A DNA stretch of 38,757 nucleotides from Planctomycetota bacterium (GCA_013152475.1 JAADGH010000188.1:1-38757), one strand, 5' to 3'. Shown: positions 1 to 8,576, numbered from the stretch's first letter. Program-made: numbers and translations. The notes: generated from the letters alone by a model not told the origin.

Positions 1-2046
1 CTCCAGATGGGACTGAGCCGGCAAGGCGGCGTGCCCCTGCTTTACGCAATGGCGAATCCCTTTCCGGAGAAGAAGATACGGTCCGTGACCCTTCGGGGTC
101 TGGTGGAGTCGCCGCTGCTGGTGGCGGGACTGACGCTCTACACCGGGTCGGCCCATCCGCTCGCCCACCTCCCCCGCCGCACGTACCGCGTCAACACGGG
201 CGGCAAGCCGGCGAAGGTGCAGGAGGCGGAGGTCGATCTGGGCGGCGTGGCCAGGGTCTTCCCCAGCACCGGGCAGCGTGGCAAGGCGTGGCTCAAGTCG
301 GACCATGCCGGGGCCACCATGGCCCAAGAACCCGTGAAGGACGCCGAGGACCTGATCGAGGCGTTCGGCGCGAGGGATGCGAAGCTGTCGGTGAATCTCG
401 CCGGACAGAAAAAACCGGTGGACTTCTCCCTCGGCGAGGCCTTCGAGAAGGGGAAGAGCAAGACGGGTCGTATGTCGCTCGAGGTGCTTGGTCGCAGGCG
501 GCAGTGGATGCAGATACGGGTCATCGACGGTTCGACCGGCAAGCCAACAGCCGTTCGCCTTCATATGTCGGGGGCGCGGGGGGAGTACATCGCTCCCTAC
601 GGCCACCATACACAGGTCAACCCGAACTGGTTCGAGGACTACGCGGCCGACCTGCTTGTGTCGGGTCGGAGCTACGCCTACGTGCCGGGTGAGTTTCCGA
701 CGGACATGCCGGTCGGGGATGTCTATGTCGAGCTTTTCAAGGGATTCGAGTACAAGCCGACACGGGCAAAGGTCACGATCAGACCTGGACAAAAGACGCT
801 GACGCTGCGGATCAACCGGTGGAAGGACCTGCGGAGCAAGGGCTGGGTGACGGCCGACACGCACGTCCACTTTCTCAGCCCCCACACGGCTTGGCTGGAG
901 GCGCAGGCGGAGGGGGTCAATGTCGTCAACCTCCTCGCGTCGCAATGGGGGCGGCTGTTCACGAACGTCGGCGACTACACCGGCCGCGTGGGTGTGGTCG
1001 AGGATGACACGATCGTCTATGTCGGCACGGAGAACCGCAACCACATGCTCGGCCACATGTCCATGCTCGGCACAAAGGGCCTGCCCGTCTTTCCCATGTG
1101 CTGCGGTGGGCCGGGAGAATCGTGGGTCGGCGATCCCGACTTCATGACGCTGGCCGAGTGGGCTCTGGAGAACAAGCGCAAGGGCGGCGTGGTGATCCGA
1201 CCGCACTTCCCCTACTGCGGCCACACCGAGGACCCGGTGCCGATTCTCAAGGGACTGGTGGACGCCCTGGAGATTCGCTTCAACCGCGACCAGGGCTTCC
1301 CCGTGCAGGAGTGGTATCGCTACCTCAACTGCGGCTATCGCGTGGCGGCGGTCGGCGGCACGGACAAGATGGGCGCAGGCACTGCGCTGGGCTGGCTGCG
1401 GACGTATGCCAAGCTCGATACGAAAAAGCCGTTCACCTACGATGCCTGGGGCGCGGCGGTGCGTGCGGGACGGACGATCTCGACGAATGGACCGTTGCTG
1501 GACATGACCGTCGATGGCTGCGACATCGGGGAAACAATCAGGATGTCCACCAACGGCGGCACCGTGGAGGTGCGTGCGACGGCCGAGAGCTATCTGCCGC
1601 TGGGCCGACTCGAAGTGGTGTGCAACGGACACGTCATGGCAAGTGCGGAAGCCAGGAAGGGCGCGAAGCGTCTAATGATCAAGGAGAAGATTCGCGTCGG
1701 CGGGAGCGGGTGGATCGCCGCGCGGTGCTCCGGCCATTCGGGTCACCCGGGATCCTACACGGCGGCGCACACATCGCCGGTGTATGTCAAGTGCGGCAGG
1801 ACCCGCGCCTTCGATGGTCCTGCGGCGGAGCACATGCTGGCGCTGGTGGAAGGGGGTATCGAATACCTGAACACGCTGGCCACGGTGTTCGACGAGCGTT
1901 CGCGAAAGCGAATGGTTAAGTTGTTCAACGAGGCGCGACGTGAGCTCAAGGGACGGCTGGTGGTAGAGGCGAAGCATGCCCACCACCACGGCAGCGAACC
2001 TTACCACACGCACGGTCATGGCGTGACCGCCGATCATCGGCACTGA
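1..2046 (+). CDS. CehA/McbA-like PHP-domain metallohydrolase, 5' partial, His-rich C-terminus
   Basis: Probable metal-dependent hydrolase of the CehA/McbA type (PHP superfamily). The reading frame is open to the left edge, so the gene probably starts before the window; the first ATG inside is at 7 (679 residues from there). Counting from that ATG, the first part looks like a beta-rich domain. The PHP-like core begins with a D-T-H-V-H metal motif (H286, H288) and continues with further His/Asp-rich stretches (residues 340-450, including IRPHFPYCGH and GGTDKMG). A beta domain follows. The last 25 residues are very His-rich (HAHHHG, HTHGHG, DHRH) and could store or deliver metal. Substrate unknown: characterised CehA/McbA enzymes hydrolyse carbamate or similar bonds, but members of carbohydrate loci are mostly uncharacterised. 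Confidence 0.8.
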   Translation, partial: LQMGLSRQGGVPLLYAMANPFPEKKIRSVTLRGLVESPLLVAGLTLYTGSAHPLAHLPRRTYRVNTGGKPAKVQEAEVDLGGVARVFPSTGQRGKAWLKSDHAGATMAQEPVKDAEDLIEAFGARDAKLSVNLAGQKKPVDFSLGEAFEKGKSKTGRMSLEVLGRRRQWMQIRVIDGSTGKPTAVRLHMSGARGEYIAPYGHHTQVNPNWFEDYAADLLVSGRSYAYVPGEFPTDMPVGDVYVELFKGFEYKPTRAKVTIRPGQKTLTLRINRWKDLRSKGWVTADTHVHFLSPHTAWLEAQAEGVNVVNLLASQWGRLFTNVGDYTGRVGVVEDDTIVYVGTENRNHMLGHMSMLGTKGLPVFPMCCGGPGESWVGDPDFMTLAEWALENKRKGGVVIRPHFPYCGHTEDPVPILKGLVDALEIRFNRDQGFPVQEWYRYLNCGYRVAAVGGTDKMGAGTALGWLRTYAKLDTKKPFTYDAWGAAVRAGRTISTNGPLLDMTVDGCDIGETIRMSTNGGTVEVRATAESYLPLGRLEVVCNGHVMASAEARKGAKRLMIKEKIRVGGSGWIAARCSGHSGHPGSYTAAHTSPVYVKCGRTRAFDGPAAEHMLALVEGGIEYLNTLATVFDERSRKRMVKLFNEARRELKGRLVVEAKHAHHHGSEPYHTHGHGVTADHRH

Positions 2047-2098
2047 GACACATGTGGCCGGCGCCCTTAGCGCGGCACAGCCAGCTCTGCAAAAAGGC

Positions 2099-2127
2099 TT
2101 GACGCCGTCGCGGAAGCAGAGTATAAG
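2099..2127 (+). promoter_or_regulatory. Sigma70-type promoter for the toxin-antitoxin pair
   Basis: TTGACG at 2099-2104, a 17-bp spacer and TATAAG at 2122-2127, followed by a GGAGGTG ribosome site before the ATG at 2163. The spacing is ideal and both boxes match the consensus well, so the toxin-antitoxin unit is probably transcribed independently of the hydrolase upstream. Confidence 0.65.
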
Positions 2128-2162
2128 AACATGATCGCACAAGCGGAGGGTGGAGGTGAAAT

Positions 2163-2414
2163 ATGGACGAACGCAAACTGCTGGAACGGATCACAATTGA
2201 CCCCAGAATCTTCGGCGGCAAGCCCATCATTCGGGGACGGCGGCTCGCCGTGGAGCATGTTCTCGGAATGTTGGCGACAGGCGACAAGCCCGAGACCATC
2301 CTCAAGGGCTATCCATGGCTGGAGCCGGAGGATATCCAGGCGTGCCTAGTTTATGCCCGGCGCCTCGTCGGACACGAGCGTGTTGAGCCGCTCCTCATTG
2401 AGTCTGAGACATGA
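2163..2414 (+). CDS. DUF433 family antitoxin
   Basis: Small (83 aa) DUF433 protein. The family signature is clear: RITIDPRIFGGKPIIRGRR followed by VEHVLGMLATGD and a helical C-terminal half typical of a winged-helix DNA-binding fold. DUF433 proteins are commonly paired with PIN-like DUF5615 toxins, and that partner follows here with a 4-bp ATGA overlap. By family logic it neutralises the toxin and may repress the promoter at 2099-2127. The start is supported by a GGAGGTG site 5-8 bp upstream. An overlapping ATG in another frame at 2131 lacks family similarity. Confidence 0.85.
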   Translation: MDERKLLERITIDPRIFGGKPIIRGRRLAVEHVLGMLATGDKPETILKGYPWLEPEDIQACLVYARRLVGHERVEPLLIESET

Positions 2415-2761
2415 GAATCCTTCTCGATGCGTGCGTTTGGGGCGGAGTGCGGTCCGACCTCGAAGCAGCGGGACACGATGTCGTCTGGGCCGGTGATTGG
2501 GTGGAGGATCCTGGCGATGATGAGATACTCGCTCGCGCCTATTCCGAAGAACGCATTCTCGTGACTCTGGACAAGGACTTTGGCGAACTGGCCATTGTTC
2601 ACAAGAAACCCCATGTCGGAATCATCCGCTTGGTTAATCTTTCAGTTCGGAGCCAAGCCGCAGTATGCCTGCATATTTTCTCGCGGTACGAGGGAGAACT
2701 AAAGGCAGGGGGAATCGCGACGGCGCAACCTGGAGCGGTAAGGATTCGTCCTCCGGGCTGA
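2411..2761 (+). CDS. DUF5615 PIN-like toxin
   Basis: A 116-aa protein of the DUF5615 PIN-like family, predicted nuclease toxin of the pair. Visible features are the N-terminal acidic beta strand (MRILLDACVW, D6), the motif GHDVVWAGDW, the acidic DDEILARA segment and the second acidic strand ILVTLDKDFGELA; these Asp residues form the putative metal site. The usual opening of the family is LLDENLP, so the first motif here is slightly divergent. The C-terminus (GAVRIRPPG) looks complete. The start overlaps the antitoxin stop (ATGA), indicating translational coupling. Nuclease activity is inferred from the PIN fold only. Confidence 0.82.
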   Translation: MRILLDACVWGGVRSDLEAAGHDVVWAGDWVEDPGDDEILARAYSEERILVTLDKDFGELAIVHKKPHVGIIRLVNLSVRSQAAVCLHIFSRYEGELKAGGIATAQPGAVRIRPPG

Positions 2762-2859
2762 GGAACCCAAAAGCTCCAGGCCGAGTCCCTCACCGCAACC
2801 ATCGCGGCGGTCCGGTCCATGCGCACCGCCACGGCGTGAAGCCCGATCACCATCACTGA
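2762..2859 (+). pseudogene. Remnant of a second His-rich hydrolase tail
   Basis: Between the toxin stop and the aldolase gene lies a stretch that, in frame 1, encodes a His-rich end (VHAHRHGVKPDHHH, stop at 2857-2859). It parallels the end of the CehA-like hydrolase (YHTHGHGVTADHRH, stop at 2044-2046); 8 of the last 13 residues agree and the nucleotide sequences align without gaps. No start codon or ribosome site of its own is evident. It is best read as the 3' scrap of a related gene cut off by the incoming toxin-antitoxin module, or a tail duplicated on insertion. Confidence 0.45.
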
Positions 2860-2875
2860 AAACAGGAGATTCTGC

Positions 2876-3649
2876 ATGAGTGCGAAATGCCTGAAAGACG
2901 AGATCATTGCTGCGGGAACGAGCTACGGGCCGACCTCCATCGGCCGGTCGCCGGCCATTGTCGAGCTGATGGGGCTGGTGGGCGGATACCGATTCGTCTG
3001 GATTGAGATCGAGCACGCATCGACGGTCTGGCCCGACGTGGAGGATCAGTGCCGCGCGGCGGAGCTTCACGGGCTTTGGCCACTGCTCCGTGTGCCGAGC
3101 GGAGAGCGGGAGAACGTCCTTCGTGCCCTGGAGGCCGGCGGGAAGATTATCGTTACACCGATGATCAACACCGCCGAGGATGCGCAGAAGGTGGCGGAGT
3201 ATGGCAAGTTCCCGCCGCTGGGTCTGCGCGGGTTCAACCTCGGCTCCCGGGGCATGGACTACACCGTTGGCGGATCCATCGATGAACGTCTCGCCGCGGC
3301 GAATGCGGGGACGGTTCTCCTCTGCCAGATCGAGACGGTCGAGGCCGTGGACAACGCCGAGGCGATCATCACAACACCCGGCATCGACGGCATCCTCATC
3401 GGCCCGGGCGACCTGTCGTCGTCGATGGGCATTTCCGGACAGTGGGACAGCCCGGAGCTGATGGACAACTGCATCAAGGTCTTCGAGGCCGCCCGGAAGC
3501 ACGGCAAGATCATGGCCACCGTCTGCCCGACGCCCGAGATGACGAAGCGCTGGAAAGAGATCGGCGTGCACCTGCTCTGCGTCGGGTCGGACATGGGCCT
3601 GCTGAAGGACGCGCTGAAGGAGCGGCTGAAGGCGCTGCAGGAGCTGTGA
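2876..3649 (+). CDS. HpcH/HpaI-family aldolase
   Basis: A 257-aa class II (metal-dependent) aldolase of the HpcH/HpaI/GarL family, a TIM barrel that cleaves or forms 2-keto-3-deoxy acids such as pyruvate plus an aldehyde. Landmark residues sit where the family has them: H47 in WIEIEHAS, R72 in LLRVPS, the pyruvate/metal motif Q151-x-E153 (CQIETVEAV) and D179 in IGPGDLSSSMG. TPMINTAEDAQ and the PPLGLRGF loop are also typical. Length is normal and the start is fixed by AGGAG at 2864-2868. The natural substrate cannot be told; the neighbourhood suggests sugar-acid breakdown. Confidence 0.88.
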   Translation: MSAKCLKDEIIAAGTSYGPTSIGRSPAIVELMGLVGGYRFVWIEIEHASTVWPDVEDQCRAAELHGLWPLLRVPSGERENVLRALEAGGKIIVTPMINTAEDAQKVAEYGKFPPLGLRGFNLGSRGMDYTVGGSIDERLAAANAGTVLLCQIETVEAVDNAEAIITTPGIDGILIGPGDLSSSMGISGQWDSPELMDNCIKVFEAARKHGKIMATVCPTPEMTKRWKEIGVHLLCVGSDMGLLKDALKERLKALQEL

Positions 3650-3711
3650 GCGAAGAGACAATTAAGTCTGGTGCCCTGGAAGTCCGTTTTCCTGTCAGAA
3701 ATGAGCAAGCC

Positions 3712-4242
3712 ATGAAACGCATCATCATTGTCGGCATCGCCCTGCTCTGCCTTGGGGCGGGGAAGAAAGCCGACTTGGATAAGTGGACCACAACCTGGGG
3801 CAAGTGGAATCGTGAGGGCGGAGTGCTCCACACAAATAACGGCATCGTCGTCTACCCATGCGAGGGGAAGCGTGGTTTCATGCTATCGTGTAAGCTGTTC
3901 GTGCACAAGTGGGAGTCTACAGACGAACCCAAATATCTATGCGTCTTCTGGGCGTTCAAGGGGACCTCACCTAAAGAGCCAAACTTCGAAGATCGGCAAA
4001 CTCTATGGATAAAAGCTTCGCAGATCATCTTCGACGGTCCGCCGAAGCAATCGTTTGATGTGCGCATCCCCCTGGGGAAAGAGATTCCGGTGGCCATCAA
4101 GTCGATTTCGGGCAAGACGCAAATCACCGTGGGCAAGACACGATTCACAACATACGCACGCTATTCGTCCCCGGACAAGCTTGCCCTGATGATTCGCAAT
4201 GCGGATGCTGAAATCCGGAATCTCCGGGTCAAGACGAAGTGA
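3712..4242 (+). CDS. Exported protein of unknown function, tandem paralogue 1
   Basis: A 176-aa protein beginning with a short basic, hydrophobic segment (MKRIIIVGIALLCLGAG) that looks like a signal peptide or membrane anchor. The rest is beta-rich with several Trp residues, like the laminin-G-like/DUF1080 folds of secreted carbohydrate-associated proteins, although no catalytic motif is visible. It is a paralogue of the next gene: PLGKEIPV, KTQITVGKT and the closing DAEIRNLRVKTK correspond to PLKKAIPV, GVQIVVGKE and DATFSKVKVKSK. The open frame reaches back into the aldolase gene, but the start at 3712 is chosen because it gives the signal sequence. Confidence 0.7.
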   Translation: MKRIIIVGIALLCLGAGKKADLDKWTTTWGKWNREGGVLHTNNGIVVYPCEGKRGFMLSCKLFVHKWESTDEPKYLCVFWAFKGTSPKEPNFEDRQTLWIKASQIIFDGPPKQSFDVRIPLGKEIPVAIKSISGKTQITVGKTRFTTYARYSSPDKLALMIRNADAEIRNLRVKTK

Positions 4243-4252
4243 GGAGGACGCC

Positions 4253-4798
4253 ATGAAGTATCTACTGATTTTCTCGTGTCTTCTCATCTGTGCATCTGCC
4301 TTTGCACAAAACGCTCCCGGTAAAGTGTCCCCACTCAAGGAATGGTCAATCGTTGGCGGGGAGTGGGAGAAGACCAAGAACGGCGCACGCTGCCGCACGG
4401 GAAGGTGCAATCTCCAGTGGAACGGCGAGATCAAGAAGAGAATCGAGATACGCTTCTATCTGACCATCAGCGAGTGGCCGGGCGACGGCGCACACGAAGC
4501 GGGGATCACCTGGGACGGAGGCGATGCCCCAGACTCCAGAAATGCAGCCCTTGTGAGCCCCGCCCACATCAGGATATTCAACAACCTCAAGCCGCATGCC
4601 ACGCACGCCGTTCGCTTTGCCATGCCGCTAAAGAAGGCGATTCCCGTCAAGGCCGTCATCACGGCGAAAGGCGTACAGATAGTCGTCGGCAAGGAGAAGG
4701 TATCTAGCACACTCCCATCTCAGAAACTCGACCGCCTCCGTCTCTGGGTCGGCGGGGCGGATGCCACATTCAGCAAGGTCAAAGTCAAGAGCAAGTGA
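4253..4798 (+). CDS. Exported protein of unknown function, tandem paralogue 2
   Basis: A 181-aa secreted protein with a clear signal peptide (MKYLLIFSCLLICASAFAQ, cleavage probably after AFA or AFAQ). The mature part is a beta-rich Trp-containing domain with the same C-terminal pattern as its upstream neighbour. The start is fixed by GAGGAGG about 6 bp upstream, and the gene begins 10 bp after the previous stop, so the two are co-transcribed. Presumably both act outside the membrane on the same substrate or surface; the function is not recognised. Confidence 0.72.
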   Translation: MKYLLIFSCLLICASAFAQNAPGKVSPLKEWSIVGGEWEKTKNGARCRTGRCNLQWNGEIKKRIEIRFYLTISEWPGDGAHEAGITWDGGDAPDSRNAALVSPAHIRIFNNLKPHATHAVRFAMPLKKAIPVKAVITAKGVQIVVGKEKVSSTLPSQKLDRLRLWVGGADATFSKVKVKSK

Positions 4799-5056
4799 AG
4801 AAGAAATCGGAGACAGTATGTTCTATTAACCCAACATTTTCTGGGGCTTGGGCTTGCCGGAACTGGAGGCGTGCGGTATGCCCCTCAAAGACAAAAATTG
4901 ATTGGGTGCGGAAGGGTTATTTTCATCTTAAATAGTATACTGTCACCGAATATCCCAGTCGGATGAAAATCCATCCTCGTCCCCTGGCTCTGCCGGAGGA
5001 CGGCTCATCCATTTGGCTCCGCCTCTTCGCAGCGAAGGGTAGCTTCGCCGCGGCGC

Positions 5057-6709
5057 TCACGTGTGGGGATAGCGCCGAAAGTAGTCCTTCGTCTCCCGCA
5101 CCACCACGGGCAGCAGGGCAAGCGTGACGATCAGGTTCGGCACGGCCATGAGGCCGTTGCAGGCATCGGAAAAATTGACTACGGCGTCGAGCTTGTAGAC
5201 CGACCCTATAAAGAGCACGATGACAAAGAGCAGGCGGTAGACCTTTACCCCTGTGGCCCCCCAGAGGAAGTCGGCGCAGCGGTCGCCATAGTAGGACCAC
5301 GAGATCGCCGTGGACAGGGCAAAGAGGCAGACCGCCAGGACCACAAGATAGATCCCCGCCTTCCCCAAGACCCAGCCGAAGGCGAACGAGGTAATCACGG
5401 CCCCGTCCACTTTGCCGTCGATCTTCCCCTTGATCAGCACACGGTCCCCCGGCGAGACCTTTCCGGCCCAGTTCTGCTCCGGTGCGCTTTCGGCGAAGAA
5501 CGTCTGGTGCATGCCGTCGCCGGTCTTGACAACAATCTGGTGCTTGAACGGGAAGATGCGCACGTCGATCACCTCTCCCGACCACGCGACTTCCTTGCCG
5601 ACTTGCTTGCGTCCCTCATGAACCGTCGGCCCGGTGGGGGCTGGATGGGCATCGGCCTCGATCTTGGTCATCTCCGTTCCCTGCACGCGCGGGGCGTCGC
5701 CCATCTTCCATGTGCCCGTCGTGATGATGACCAGGGCCGTCATGGAGCAGATGAGGATGGTATCGATGAACGGTCCCATCATGGCGACCAGCCCCTCGCG
5801 GACCGGTTCCTGCGTCTTGGCCGCGGCATGGGCGATGGGCGCCGATCCGAGGCCGGACTCGTTGGAGAACGTTCCCCGGCGCATGCCCTGCTGGAGGACG
5901 GTCATGAAGACAATGCCCGCAAAGCCGCCGGCCGCCGGCTTGATGCCGGTGAAGGCCGTCGTGAAGATCAGCGCAATCGCCTCGGGGATAGCGCTCGCCT
6001 TAATGACCAGCACGGTGAGGGCCGCGACCACGTATACTACGCACATGAAAGGGACCAGCTTTGACGTCACCGCACCGATTCGCTTTATCCCGCCGATGAT
6101 CACGAGAGAGACGAAGATGACGACGGCGATACCCGTGATCCACGGGGGGACGCAAAAGGCATCATGAAGGACGTTCGCCATCTGGTTCGCCTGGAACATG
6201 TTGGCCATGCCGAAGGAGGCGGCCATGGTGAAGATGGCAAAAGCCACTGCCAGTGGTTTCCATTTGGCGCCCAGCCCGTTCACGATGGTGAACATGGGGC
6301 CGCCGCCGACCGTCCCGTCTTCATGAATCGTCCGATACTTGAGAGACAGCAGGCAGGTGGAGTATTTCGTGGCCATGCCGATCGTGGCCGTAAGCCACAT
6401 CCACAGCAGCGCGCCGGGGCCGCCGAGGGAGATGGCCACCGCGACGCCAGCGATGTTGCCCAGGCCGATGGTGGCCGAGAGGGCGGAGGTCAGCGCGCGG
6501 AAGTGGGAGATTTCGCCCTTCTCCTCGGGGTCATCATACTTGCCGGAGATGATACCGACACTCAGCGGGTACTTGCGTATCTGGATCAGCTTGAGGACCA
6601 CGGAGAGGACCAGACCGGTGCCTACCAGCAGGACGATCAAGGGGATGCCCCACACGCGGCTGGCAGACTCTTCCAGGACCCAGTTCAGTTGGTCCATGAA
6701 CGGCTTCAT
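5057..6709 (-). CDS. Alanine/glycine:cation symporter with inserted OB-like domain
   Basis: Integral membrane transporter of the AGCS family, which imports alanine or glycine with Na+ or H+. Family motifs include ATIGLGNIAGVAVAISLGGPGALLWMW, a GGGPMF motif and the signature GTFSNESGLGSAP; at least eight membrane segments are visible. At 550 aa it is longer than the usual 450-500. The excess is a soluble stretch of about 95 residues (roughly 345-440) with the pattern GKEVAWSGEVIDVR ... SPGDRVLIKGKIDGK, resembling a tRNA_anti-like OB fold, placed between the ITTGTW segment and the FAFGW/LFALSTAISW helices. The start at 6709 (MKPFMDQ) is preferred over 6733 because AAGGAAG lies 5-6 bp upstream. 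Confidence 0.88.
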   Translation of the reverse strand: MKPFMDQLNWVLEESASRVWGIPLIVLLVGTGLVLSVVLKLIQIRKYPLSVGIISGKYDDPEEKGEISHFRALTSALSATIGLGNIAGVAVAISLGGPGALLWMWLTATIGMATKYSTCLLSLKYRTIHEDGTVGGGPMFTIVNGLGAKWKPLAVAFAIFTMAASFGMANMFQANQMANVLHDAFCVPPWITGIAVVIFVSLVIIGGIKRIGAVTSKLVPFMCVVYVVAALTVLVIKASAIPEAIALIFTTAFTGIKPAAGGFAGIVFMTVLQQGMRRGTFSNESGLGSAPIAHAAAKTQEPVREGLVAMMGPFIDTILICSMTALVIITTGTWKMGDAPRVQGTEMTKIEADAHPAPTGPTVHEGRKQVGKEVAWSGEVIDVRIFPFKHQIVVKTGDGMHQTFFAESAPEQNWAGKVSPGDRVLIKGKIDGKVDGAVITSFAFGWVLGKAGIYLVVLAVCLFALSTAISWSYYGDRCADFLWGATGVKVYRLLFVIVLFIGSVYKLDAVVNFSDACNGLMAVPNLIVTLALLPVVVRETKDYFRRYPHT

Positions 6710-6751
6710 AGGCGCTTCCTTCGTTTCGAGCATGCGGCAGGCCGATGCATC

Positions 6752-6781
6752 ACTTTAACGCGGCCGGTCGCCGAAAGTCAA
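6752..6781 (-). promoter_or_regulatory. Promoter of the symporter gene
   Basis: On the minus strand, TTGACT (6781-6776), an 18-bp spacer and TAAAGT (6757-6752), about 43 bp before the symporter ATG. It lies back to back with the promoter of the divergent FHA-phosphatase gene. Confidence 0.5.
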
Positions 6782-6817
6782 CCTTCATTCCCGCCATGAT
6801 CCCAGTCCCTTTTCCCC

Positions 6818-6846
6818 TTGCGGAGGCCAGTGGCCGCCGATATAAT
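6818..6846 (+). promoter_or_regulatory. Promoter of the FHA-GAF-PP2C gene
   Basis: TTGCGG at 6818-6823, a 17-bp spacer and a perfect TATAAT at 6841-6846. The predicted transcript starts near 6853 and has a short leader with AGGTGAG before the ATG at 6876. Confidence 0.65.
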
Positions 6847-6875
6847 AATGAAGTCCGAGTCAATCAGGTGAGCCC

Positions 6876-8561
6876 ATGGCAAAGCTTGTACAGATCGAAG
6901 GTCCGCACCGCGGCAAGGAATACACCCTCGGTAAGGCCGTGGTACTGGGACGGCGCCTGGACGCCGACGTCCGCATCCCCGATTCCACCGTCAGCCGGCG
7001 CCACGCCAAGATCACGGAGACCTCGAAGGGATTCATGATCGAGGACCTCAAGAGCGGTAACGGCACGATCGTCAACGGCCAGATCATCAGCCGAACGACG
7101 CCCCTGAAGCACAGCGACAAGGTGCGCATCGGCAAGGCGCTCTTCATTTTCTCCAGCAATGAGCAAGCCGAGCTGCAGACGCTTGACGAGCCATCCGTCT
7201 CCTTTGTTGACAGCTCGCCCACCAACGAGCGGACCATCCTCGGCACCATCGAACCCGAGAAACACAGCATTGCGACGACCACCATCCAGACGGTGGCCCG
7301 GGCAAGGACGGGGGCCGCACAGGCCCGACTGAAGATGGTCCTGCGGATCAGCGAGTCAATGCAGAGCGAGTTGGACCTCGGCCAGCTCCTGCCGAAGATG
7401 ATGGACGGCCTGTTCCAGATCTTCCCCAGCGCCGACCGGGGGCTGATCATGCTTCTGGACCGCAACTCCGGCGAGCTCGTGCCGAGGGTCACAAAGGCCA
7501 AAGGGGGGATCGAAGACGAAAAGCAGATGATGGTGAGCAAGACGGTCGTCAACGAGGTGCGCAAGAGCCGCATGTCCATCCTCAGCGCCGACGCCATGAC
7601 GGACCAACGTTTCGAGGCCGGGGCCAGCATTGCCGCGCTCCACATCCGCTCGGTCATGTGCGTTCCACTGATCCGCCAGGACGACCTCCTCGGTCTGATC
7701 TACATCGACACGAGCAGCCGCGCCGCCAAATTCACGTCAGACGACCTGGACCTGCTCACCGGCATCGCCGCCCAGGCCGCCCTGGCCATCCAGAACGCGC
7801 GCATGCACGACAGCCTCCTCAAGCGGCAGCGCCTCGAACAGGACATGCAGTTCGCACAGGAGGTCCAGAAAAGCTTTCTCCCCGAGCGTGTGCCGGAGGT
7901 CAGCGGCTTCGAGTTCGACGCATGGTACGGCTCGGCGCTGGATGTGGGTGGGGACTTCTACGACTTCATCGACTTGCCCGACGACAAGCTCAGCATCGTC
8001 ATCGGCGACGTCTCCGGCAAGGGCCTGCCCGCAGCGCTGATGATGGCCAAGCTCATGAGCGACGTGCGCTTCTTTGCCCTCAGCGAACGCGAGCCGGGAA
8101 AGGTGCTGAGCAAACTCAATGACCATATCGCCCACAGCCGGGCCGCCGAGGACCGGTTCGTCACGCTCCTCTACATCATGCTCGACCCCAACTCGCGAAC
8201 GGTCTGGCTGGCCAACGCCGGGCACCCGTTCCCGATAATGCGGAAGCACGCCGGCGAGGTCAGGCCCCTCGACCAATCGGTCAATCTGCCCCTCGGCGTC
8301 GTGGAAAACACCGAATACACCCAGCAGGTGTGCAGCATGGACCCGGGCGATACCATCGCTATCTTCACCGACGGCGTCACCGAGGCCATGAACGCGGCCA
8401 AAAGTCAGTTCGGCGGCGAGCGTCTGCAGAAGGCCGTGGAAAGGGCCTCCCCCTCGGCCAAGAGTGTGAAGGAGCAGATACTCGCCGACATCAATGAGTT
8501 CGTCGGTCTCGCCTCCCCGAGCGATGACCTCACCCTCGTCTGCTTCGGCCCGAAGCCGTAA
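6876..8561 (+). CDS. FHA-GAF-PP2C (SpoIIE-type) serine phosphatase
   Basis: Cytoplasmic signalling protein of 561 aa. An FHA domain (residues 1-95) has the phosphothreonine-binding residues G25-R26, S40-R41-R42-H43 and N62/N67. A linker leads to a GAF sensor domain (about 155-310), then a short helical connector (310-335). The SpoIIE/RsbU-type PP2C domain (about 340-558) has metal-binding aspartates in LDVGGDFYDF (D356, D360), IGDVSGKG (D378), FTDGVTEA (D499) and SDDLTLV (D550/D551). Such enzymes usually dephosphorylate STAS anti-anti-sigma factors in partner-switching systems; the STAS gene at 32694-33086 is a possible distant partner. The FHA domain implies recruitment to a Thr-phosphorylated kinase or substrate. 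Confidence 0.92.
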   Translation: MAKLVQIEGPHRGKEYTLGKAVVLGRRLDADVRIPDSTVSRRHAKITETSKGFMIEDLKSGNGTIVNGQIISRTTPLKHSDKVRIGKALFIFSSNEQAELQTLDEPSVSFVDSSPTNERTILGTIEPEKHSIATTTIQTVARARTGAAQARLKMVLRISESMQSELDLGQLLPKMMDGLFQIFPSADRGLIMLLDRNSGELVPRVTKAKGGIEDEKQMMVSKTVVNEVRKSRMSILSADAMTDQRFEAGASIAALHIRSVMCVPLIRQDDLLGLIYIDTSSRAAKFTSDDLDLLTGIAAQAALAIQNARMHDSLLKRQRLEQDMQFAQEVQKSFLPERVPEVSGFEFDAWYGSALDVGGDFYDFIDLPDDKLSIVIGDVSGKGLPAALMMAKLMSDVRFFALSEREPGKVLSKLNDHIAHSRAAEDRFVTLLYIMLDPNSRTVWLANAGHPFPIMRKHAGEVRPLDQSVNLPLGVVENTEYTQQVCSMDPGDTIAIFTDGVTEAMNAAKSQFGGERLQKAVERASPSAKSVKEQILADINEFVGLASPSDDLTLVCFGPKP

Positions 8562-8576
8562 GTCGCCACTTTTTCC

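Noticed and set aside
5025..5048. Rho-independent terminator for the symporter gene
   Set aside because: Two mutually exclusive short stems (CTTCGC/GCGAAG) without a T tract. The gap 4799-5056 otherwise shows nothing definite.
8541..8576. Terminator at the end of the FHA-phosphatase gene
   Set aside because: GCTTCG/CGAAGC stem overlaps the last codons and the T run is too far away.
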